Assembly (NCBI GenBank): GCA_900315805.1
Contig: ONAN01000015.1
Coordinates: 1 to 42,612, forward strand
Length of the DNA stretch: 42,612 bases
Direction: 5' to 3'
Origin: an uncultured Selenomonadales bacterium
Lineage (GTDB): Bacteria > Bacillota > Negativicutes > Acidaminococcales > Acidaminococcaceae
Within the stretch, counting starts at the first letter, position 1; each line of letters starts with the position of its first letter. The notes below the pieces were generated by a model that saw only the letters and a program-made list of their open reading frames with translations, made no database searches and had not been told where the DNA came from. The translations under genes were made by a program, and so were the position numbers. Below, piece by piece: positions 37,356 through 42,612 of this stretch.

Positions 37356-38486
37356 TCAGGCCTCGCGGATTTGCCCGTCTTCGATCTCGAAATAGCCGTT
37401 CGTGGCGAAATCGGGAATCAGGGCACGGTCGTTGACCGTAATGAATGTCTGTACCTTGTCATTGATGAAACGGACGAGCTGCCGGCGGCGGCTGCCGTCC
37501 AGTTCGCTCATCACGTCGTCCAGGAGCAGGACCGGATATTCGCCGGACTGTTCGCGGACGTATTCGATCTGGGACATCTTCAACGCCAGGGCGCAGCAGC
37601 GCTGCTGGCCCTGCGAGGCAAAGGACTTGGCGGCCCGGCCGTTGATTTCCGGTTTCAGGTCGTCGCGGTGGACGCCGAGGCCCGTCGTCCCCTGCATGAT
37701 GTCTTTAAAACGCCGCTCCTGCAGCGCTTCCAGATAATAGCCTTCCCAATCACGGCCCGGCTCCTCCAGGGGATGGAGGACCTGGCCGTCGTTGGCCTTC
37801 ATTTCATAGGACAGGGACAGGGTTTCCTTGTCCTCTGCCAGGGCGGCGTAAATGGGCCGGGCGATGGCTTCGAGCTTGCCCAGGTTTTCCAGCCGTTTTT
37901 GCAGCAATTGGGCGCCCGTTGACGCCAGGGCCTTGTCCCAGACCGAAAGCTGGTCCCGGCCCGCCTTTTCCTCGCGGATGTCCTTGAGCAGGCGGTTGCG
38001 CTGCTTCAGGGACCGGTTGTATTGCACGAGCAGGTCGTAATACAAGGGATCCGTCTGGGCGATTTCCATATCCAGGAAACGGCGCCGCAAGGCCGGCTCG
38101 CCTTTGACGATCTGCAGGTCTTCCGGGGAAAACATGACGACGTTCAAAAAGCCGTAATGGTCCCGGGCGGCCGTCCTCTTGCCGTCGATGCGTACCTCTT
38201 TCCGCCAGCGCCCGTTTTCCAGCAGGCGTTTGCAGCGGATTTCGTGCGGTCCGTCGCTCCGTTCCACTTGCGTCAGCACCGCCATGCCCGGGGCAGAGAA
38301 TTTAAGTAAGTCCTCTTCCTTGTTCGTGCGGTGGCTGAGGCCGAAGGCGGCGTAGAAGATGGCTTCGAGCAGGTTCGTTTTGCCCTGCCCGTTCTTTCCG
38401 TAAAAGACATTCACCATGTGGTCGAAGCGCAGGGCCGCGTGGTCGTAATTGCGGAAATTTACAAGCTGCAATGTATCAATCTTCAT
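37356..38486 (-). CDS. recF: DNA replication and repair protein RecF
   Basis: 376 residues. Loads RecA at gapped DNA with RecO and RecR. ABC-type ATPase: Walker A GKNGQGKT (30-37), the family motif LQLVNFRNYDHA at the N-terminus, QQRCCALALKMSQ (signature region) and Walker B VLLLDDVMSELD. The MKIDTLQ start at 38486 fits the family and has AAGGGG upstream; it overlaps the preceding S4 gene by 11 bases. Codons further upstream in frame are shadow of that gene. Confidence 0.97.
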   Translation of the reverse strand: MKIDTLQLVNFRNYDHAALRFDHMVNVFYGKNGQGKTNLLEAIFYAAFGLSHRTNKEEDLLKFSAPGMAVLTQVERSDGPHEIRCKRLLENGRWRKEVRIDGKRTAARDHYGFLNVVMFSPEDLQIVKGEPALRRRFLDMEIAQTDPLYYDLLVQYNRSLKQRNRLLKDIREEKAGRDQLSVWDKALASTGAQLLQKRLENLGKLEAIARPIYAALAEDKETLSLSYEMKANDGQVLHPLEEPGRDWEGYYLEALQERRFKDIMQGTTGLGVHRDDLKPEINGRAAKSFASQGQQRCCALALKMSQIEYVREQSGEYPVLLLDDVMSELDGSRRRQLVRFINDKVQTFITVNDRALIPDFATNGYFEIEDGQIREA

Positions 38487-38715
38487 GGCGGGTATTCCCC
38501 TTGTTGACCAGGATCTGCCATTCCTTGCCGACAGTGAGCACCTGGCCGGGATACACCTTTTTGCGTTTTTCGTGGATGACGGTGCCGTCCAGGCTGACCA
38601 GGCCCGATTCAATCTCGTACCCGGCCTGACCGCCCGTTCCCGTCACGCCGGCCAGTTTCAGCAGGGCCATGGCGGGAATGTAGTCCGTTTCAATCGTAAT
38701 GGTTACTTTTTTCAT
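38476..38715 (-). CDS. yaaA: S4-domain RNA-binding protein (YaaA-like)
   Basis: 79 residues, nearly all one S4-like fold: IPAMALLKLAGVTGTGGQAGYEIESGLVSLDGTV, then PGQVLTVGKEWQI. B. subtilis yaaA is the same small S4 protein between dnaN and recF. Probably binds RNA or ribosomal targets; its role is unknown. Good AAAGGAAGG site. The stop lies inside recF, an overlap that suggests coupling. Confidence 0.85.
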   Translation of the reverse strand: MKKVTITIETDYIPAMALLKLAGVTGTGGQAGYEIESGLVSLDGTVIHEKRKKVYPGQVLTVGKEWQILVNKGNTRHED

Positions 38716-38755
38716 GATGCCTTCCTTTATCAGAAGATGCCTGCGGACAGGCCTG

Positions 38756-39874
38756 TCAGAATACGACGCGGACAGGCGTCACCACGTAGGTGTATTCCTC
38801 GTCGTTCGTCGGCTTGATGCAGACCGGGCTCAGGGAATTGTTGAGGCCGAGTTCCACATCGTCCGTGGCAATGCGTTTCAGGATATCCGTCACATAGGCC
38901 GCGTTGAAGGCCACGTGGATGCCCTCGCCCTCCGTCTGGCAGGGCAGGACTTCTTCGCCCGTGCCCACTTCGGGGCTCGAAGACATGACTTTCATTTCAT
39001 TGCCTTCGATGCTGATCTTGACGATGCTGTAATCGCTTTCCGTGCCGCTGCACAGGCTCATGCGGGAAACGGCGCCGGCAAAGTCTTTCGTATTGACTTT
39101 GGACCGGACGGCGAACTGCGTCGGCACCACGCGCTGGTAATCGGGGAAACGGCCCTCGATCAGGCGGGACACCATCGTCACATTGCCGATGATCACCATC
39201 AGCTGGTTGTTCAATAAGGAGAACTGCACATCTTGCGGCAGTTTGTCATTCAGGTTGTTGCTGATTTCCTTCAGCACCTTGGACGGAATGATGATGCTCA
39301 TGTCATCGACGCCTTCCATGGGCAGGGTCTTGATGACCAGGCGGTGCGTGTTCGTCCCGACAAAGGTGATCTTTTGATTCTTGATTTCACACAGGACGCC
39401 GTTGAACAGCGGTCTGGCTTCGTCCTGGGAGCAGGCGAAAGCCGTCTTGTTGATCAGTTCCTTCATTTTGTCCTCTTCCAGCGTGAAGGTCTTTTCCGCG
39501 TTGAACGCCGGGAACTTCGGATAATCATCCAGGTTGTTCATGAGCAAAATATTGTAGGAACCGGATCCGGAGGTCATGTGGATGTTGTTCTGCTTTTCTT
39601 CCTTGCTGAACTCCACCGTGTCGCTGTTCAAGCTGTTGACCAGCTTGTAGAAGCGCTGCGCCTCAATCAGGATCTCTCCCTCTTCCTCTACCTGGGCCGG
39701 GATTTCCGAACTCATGCTGAGGCTGACATCCATGCCTTCCAGCCGTAACTTGCCTTCCTTCAAGGCCAGTACATGGACCGCTCCGAACACCGGAGTGGAA
39801 GGCTTCGCTGCTACGGCAGCCAATACGATTTTTACTGCTTTCGTCAATTCTGCAGTTGCACAACGGAACTTCAT
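38756..39874 (-). CDS. dnaN: DNA polymerase III sliding clamp, beta subunit
   Basis: 372 residues, normal length. A ring-shaped dimer that tethers the polymerase to DNA. Three clamp domains: LRLEGMDVSLSMSSEIPA (domain 1), GVLCEIKNQKITFVGTNTHRL (domain 2) and the C-terminal end with TYVVTPVRV. The start ATGAAGTTCCG has AAAGGAAAG upstream. It follows the oriC region between dnaA and dnaN. Confidence 0.98.
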   Translation of the reverse strand: MKFRCATAELTKAVKIVLAAVAAKPSTPVFGAVHVLALKEGKLRLEGMDVSLSMSSEIPAQVEEEGEILIEAQRFYKLVNSLNSDTVEFSKEEKQNNIHMTSGSGSYNILLMNNLDDYPKFPAFNAEKTFTLEEDKMKELINKTAFACSQDEARPLFNGVLCEIKNQKITFVGTNTHRLVIKTLPMEGVDDMSIIIPSKVLKEISNNLNDKLPQDVQFSLLNNQLMVIIGNVTMVSRLIEGRFPDYQRVVPTQFAVRSKVNTKDFAGAVSRMSLCSGTESDYSIVKISIEGNEMKVMSSSPEVGTGEEVLPCQTEGEGIHVAFNAAYVTDILKRIATDDVELGLNNSLSPVCIKPTNDEEYTYVVTPVRVVF

Positions 39875-39903
39875 TTTGTTTGCTTTCCTTTCGTTTCCAA
39901 CTT

Positions 39904-40126
39904 AAAAGCGCTTTTTTATATATTAAAAATCATCATCATCATCATCAGTCCTGTGGATACGGTGGATAAGTGGCGGACCCCACCTGATAAGCCCGTTCAG
40001 CCTGTGGATAACCCTGTGGATAGTGTGTGTAACTTTATCTACATGTTCCACTGCCGGAAACATTGTCCACCCTTGTCCACAAATTGCCCACGGCTTTTAC
40101 ACAGCTTTTCCACGGTCTTTTCCACA
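39904..40126. other. oriC: chromosomal replication origin (oriC) between dnaN and dnaA
   Basis: A gene-free stretch with a dense set of DnaA-box-like 9-mers (consensus TTATCCACA or its complement). Perfect: 40003-40011. One mismatch: 39952-39960, 39961-39969, 40015-40023, 40035-40043, 40073-40081 and 40118-40126. Weaker: 40063-40071 and 40106-40114. On the dnaN side lie a palindrome AAAAGCGCTTTT (39904-39915), an A/T-rich segment (39910-39930), probably the unwinding element, and six ATC repeats (39929-39946). All genes left of it run leftward from it, as expected of a leading strand. Confidence 0.9.
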
Positions 40127-40128
40127 GG

Positions 40129-41511
40129 TCAGTTGCTGCCCTTGCGGATGTCCCGCTCGAACTGTTTCAGCTTCTGGTCGAAGAACTTGTCCTCGCTGCG
40201 CATCTTCTCGATGCGGTCCATGGCGTGCATCACCGTCGTGTGGTCCCGGCCGCCGAACTGGCTGCCGATGCGCGGGAGCGATGTATCGGTCATGGTACGG
40301 CACAAATACATGGCGATCTGCCGCGGCACGGCGATGTTTTTCGTCCGCTTTTTGCCCAGCATGTCCTCCATCTTGATTTCATAATGCTTGCAGATGTAGT
40401 TGATAATTCCTTCGGTAGTGACATCGGGATGGATGGAGCTGCCGAATTCCTCCAGGACCCGCTCCGTCGTCGCCTCGTCGATGTTGCCGTTCATCAGCGA
40501 CGCGTAGGCGATGATGCGCGTCAGCACCCCTTCCATGACTCGGACGTTGCCCTCTACATTGGAAGCGATCATCTGGATGATCTCATTGGGAAGATGGGCA
40601 TGCTGCGCTTCCGCCTTCTGCCGTAAAATGGCGATCCTCGTCTCCAGGTCCGGCGACTGGATGTCAATGGTCAGGCCATTGGCGAACCGCGTGCGCAGCC
40701 GGTCCTCCAGCTTGTCCAGGTACTGCGGCGAGCGGTCGCTCGAAATGATGATCTGCTTGTTCGCCTCGCGCAGCGCATTGAACGTGTGGAAAAACTCCTC
40801 CTGCGTACGCGTCTTGTTTTCCAGGAACTGGATATCGTCGATGATCAGGCAGTCGATGGTGCGGTACTTTTGCTGGAACTTCATAATCGTCGCATTCTTG
40901 ATGGAATCGATCATTTCGTTCGTAAAGGCCTCGCACGTGATGTACTTGACCTTCGCGTGCGGATGTTCCTCCAGCAGCGCATTGCCCGCCGCCTGCATCA
41001 GATGCGTCTTGCCCAGGCCCGAATCGCCGTAGATGAACAGCGGATTGTAGACCGTGCCCGGTTTGTGGGCCACCGCCTGTGCCGCCGCCGTGGCGAACCG
41101 GTTCGAATTGCCGACGACGAAATTATCGAACCGCTTGTCCTTCGACAGATTCGTCTCAAAGGGTTCCTCGTCCTTGCCCTTCTCCCCCTCGTCCGGGAAC
41201 AGGGACTCCGTTGCATACCGTTCCCGCTTCATCGGCGGCTCCGCTGCCGCCGGCGGTTCACTGAAGCGGACCTCCATGTTGAAGGCCCCGTTCTTCGTGA
41301 TATCCCGTAAAATACCCGTCATGATCGGCAGGAACGTCTGCTCAATCGCCGTCTTCAGGCTCGAGCTGTAGACCTCGGCAATCAACGTGTCATTTTCTAT
41401 CGTTACCGGCCGCATCTGCCGGATGTACATACTCAGATTCGTCTCACTCGTCGACTGGCTTAGGACATCCACCAGCGACTGCCAGACCGAATCCGTGTCG
41501 TATTGAGACAT
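40129..41511 (-). CDS. dnaA: chromosomal replication initiator DnaA
   Basis: 460 residues. Binds DnaA boxes and melts oriC. Domain I at 1-75, a charged domain II (85-125), the AAA+ domain with Walker A GDSGLGKTH (162-170), Walker B CLIIDDIQFL, sensor RFANGLTID, and domain IV with the signature GGRDHTTVMHA. The start at 41511 is preceded by AAAGGACGG; the frame upstream of it has no ribosome site. A single DnaA box (41692-41700) and a likely extended -10 promoter lie upstream, which fits self-regulation. Confidence 0.98.
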   Translation of the reverse strand: MSQYDTDSVWQSLVDVLSQSTSETNLSMYIRQMRPVTIENDTLIAEVYSSSLKTAIEQTFLPIMTGILRDITKNGAFNMEVRFSEPPAAAEPPMKRERYATESLFPDEGEKGKDEEPFETNLSKDKRFDNFVVGNSNRFATAAAQAVAHKPGTVYNPLFIYGDSGLGKTHLMQAAGNALLEEHPHAKVKYITCEAFTNEMIDSIKNATIMKFQQKYRTIDCLIIDDIQFLENKTRTQEEFFHTFNALREANKQIIISSDRSPQYLDKLEDRLRTRFANGLTIDIQSPDLETRIAILRQKAEAQHAHLPNEIIQMIASNVEGNVRVMEGVLTRIIAYASLMNGNIDEATTERVLEEFGSSIHPDVTTEGIINYICKHYEIKMEDMLGKKRTKNIAVPRQIAMYLCRTMTDTSLPRIGSQFGGRDHTTVMHAMDRIEKMRSEDKFFDQKLKQFERDIRKGSN

Positions 41512-41608
41512 GCAATTCCGTCCTTTCTTCTTCGTTCTATTGTCTTGCGTTCTATGTTGATTTCTTTCTCTTTGGTTTGCGTATTTCAAGCGAGAAAAGA
41601 CCACTCTT

Positions 41609-41617
41609 ATTCTACCA
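41609..41617 (-). promoter_or_regulatory. likely extended -10 promoter of dnaA
   Basis: On the minus strand TGGTAGAAT (41617-41609), an extended -10 (TGnTANAAT). No good -35 at 17-18 bases upstream. The start would be near 41602, giving a leader of about 90 bases. Confidence 0.5.
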
Positions 41618-41691
41618 CAAACGGCCTGTTTTTACTATGTGTTTTTCACCTCCGTTTCCTGTATTTCAGCTTTTATGCACGTTTTGCAAAG

Positions 41692-41700
41692 TTATCCACA
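41692..41700 (+). promoter_or_regulatory. perfect DnaA box upstream of dnaA
   Basis: TTATCCACA, an exact consensus, about 80 bases upstream of the dnaA -10. In many Firmicutes a second set of boxes upstream of dnaA takes part in origin function and autoregulation; here I find only one perfect site. Confidence 0.8.
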
Positions 41701-41774
41701 GTTACTGGTGGTGGGACACGAATCATTGTGTATAAAGGCGTGAGAGAGGAAATAAAAGTATTTAAAGGCAAACG

Positions 41775-41845
41775 GACTCCTGCAACAAAAATTTCCGGCA
41801 CACGTCGCACGGCTCCTACGGTGCCGAAAATTTGTTGCAGGAGTC
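41775..41845. repeat. large inverted repeat with 25-27-base arms
   Basis: The left arm (41775-41801) begins GACTCCTGCAACAAAAAT and the right arm (41821-41845) ends ATTTGTTGCAGGAGTC. The two are complementary apart from one extra A and one extra C on the left, around a loop of about 19 bases. There is no T-run, so it is not a terminator. It could be a short non-autonomous mobile element or a cruciform near the origin. Confidence 0.8.
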
Positions 41846-41878
41846 ATCCTACTATTCGCTTGCTATGCCAAATGGTAC

Positions 41879-41907
41879 ATGACAGTAAAGCTTTATGGCT
41901 ATATAAT
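41879..41907 (+). promoter_or_regulatory. promoter of the methyltransferase fragment
   Basis: ATGACA (41879-41884), a 17-base spacer and a perfect TATAAT (41902-41907). It lies about 85 bases before the ATG at 41992, in low-GC DNA. Confidence 0.7.
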
Positions 41908-41991
41908 AAAATCAGTAACGTATGAAATAAGAATGAGTTATTCTCAATTTTTTACAAATCTAATTCTAAATCACAATGGAGGAGAAATGAA

Positions 41992-42573
41992 ATGGCTAAC
42001 CTATTTGATGCTTTGTTAAGCGTGTTGAAGCAGGATCAAAGATTTTTTAGTGATGATGGACAGTTGCTTCGCAATGCAGTATATGAAGCTGCGATGAAGA
42101 TGGATACTAACTTGATTCACTTACTCCTTTCTAACAAAGAAACAAGAGCACGTTTTTTTAAAGAAGTAGATGGAATTTTTGTTTTTGATAAAGTTGGGTT
42201 TAGCTGGGTTATTAATAATCGGGAGTTTCTTCCGGACAGTTATACTCGTTTCAAAAATAAAATTGGTCTTGTAGATGAACATGGCGAAATGATTGCAACT
42301 TCAGGTAAGGTGGAACTTGTTTTCCCTTATAAGGATTGTGTTCTTGAAGGAGGACAGACTAAAGAGGATCAGAAACGGCAAGAAATTTTCTATAATGAAA
42401 TATTGGCACCCGATGAAGTGGATAGACTGTTATATCCTAAAGTGTTTACATCTGCAAAAAGATATTCAAAAGATAATGTTGAAGATATAAATAAATTTTC
42501 GGAAAAAGATAACTTGGTAAATTGCAAGTTGAATTTGAACACTCATAATCAAGAAACACACTCAATAGCATAA
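41992..42573 (+). pseudogene. truncated type III restriction-modification methyltransferase (Mod), N-terminal part only
   Basis: 193 residues with AGGAG before the ATG. Residues about 5-165 match the N-terminal region of type III Mod subunits: LLRNAVYEAAMKMD, LLLSNKETRARFF, VFDKVGFSWVINNREFLPDSYTRFKNKIGL, FPYKDCVLEGGQTKEDQKR, EIFYNEILAPDEVDRLLYPKVFTSAKRYSKD. A complete Mod has 500-700 residues with the AdoMet and DPPY motifs after this point. Here the similarity ends at NKFSEKDNLV (about residue 175) and unrelated residues run to a stop. So it lacks the catalytic domain and is a remnant. GC content is far below that of its neighbours, a sign of transfer. The res gene may lie outside the window. 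Confidence 0.7.
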
Positions 42574-42612
42574 ACTTCATCGAGGAATGCATCAAATAGT
42601 TCTGACGGTGTA
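42549..42612 (-). CDS. possible 3' end of a minus-strand gene entering from the right edge
   Basis: From base 42612 leftwards the minus strand reads TPSELFDAFLDEVYAIECVS then stop (TGA, 42551-42549). The 20 codons look protein-like and overlap the tail of the methyltransferase remnant. Too short to name or to be sure; it may be chance. Confidence 0.25.
   Translation of the reverse strand, partial: TPSELFDAFLDEVYAIECVS

Noticed and set aside
39929..39946. DnaA-trio element
   Set aside because: The repeated triplet is ATC/GAT; neither strand gives the [T/C]A[G/A] pattern of known trios in phase, so I list it only as a trinucleotide run.

Overview
The window looks like a chromosomal replication-origin region of a diderm Firmicute (Negativicutes). 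The gene order is that of Firmicutes (dnaA-dnaN-S4 protein-recF-dciA-remB-gyrB-gyrA) and genes carry strong AGGAGG-type ribosome sites. The window also encodes a YadA-type trimeric autotransporter and an outer-membrane beta-barrel porin, which need an outer membrane. GC content is high except for the last ~900 bases. Genus is not certain; an anaerobic fermenter of the Acidaminococcaceae/Selenomonadaceae/Veillonellaceae kind fits the [FeFe]-hydrogenase.

Layout from left to right. 1-258: promoter and leader, on the minus strand, of what is probably an rRNA operon lying just outside the window. 365-4065: a two-gene operon for a [FeFe]-hydrogenase and a NuoF/GltD-like flavoprotein partner. 4066-5240: tandem and palindromic repeats, a TM2-domain membrane protein and a decayed HicB-type antitoxin gene. 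5363-12742: a very large trimeric autotransporter adhesin whose signal region is cut from the passenger by one in-frame TAG. 13072-14310: a porin. 14294-18962 (minus): an envelope-stress-like operon resembling B. subtilis ydjI/ydjG/ydjH, plus two exported or membrane proteins. 19196-23620 (plus, divergent): a 7TM pseudokinase, a NarL-type histidine kinase and a LuxR-type response regulator. 23634-24336: an IS200-type element. 24475-26903 (minus): an exported 5'-nucleotidase and an exported beta-helix protein. 27321-30432 (minus): a GlpA-like dehydrogenase, an FAD/NAD oxidoreductase and a DUF1667 protein. 30511-41511 (minus): the gyrA-to-dnaA replication cluster with oriC between dnaN and dnaA. 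41512-42612: a low-GC foreign stretch with a truncated type III DNA-methyltransferase gene.

The most interesting reading is a possible envelope-stress regulon. The ydj-like operon and the beta-helix/5'-nucleotidase operon have near-identical 45-base promoters: a palindrome CTAAGGAAT(T/C)CCTCAG exactly 23 bases from a good -10 box, with no recognisable -35. This suggests one activator, and the adjacent kinase/regulator genes are the obvious candidates. Also notable are a 58-base palindromic repeat present at two distant places and the amber codon in the adhesin.

All calls come from reading the sequence and the translated frames; no database search was run.
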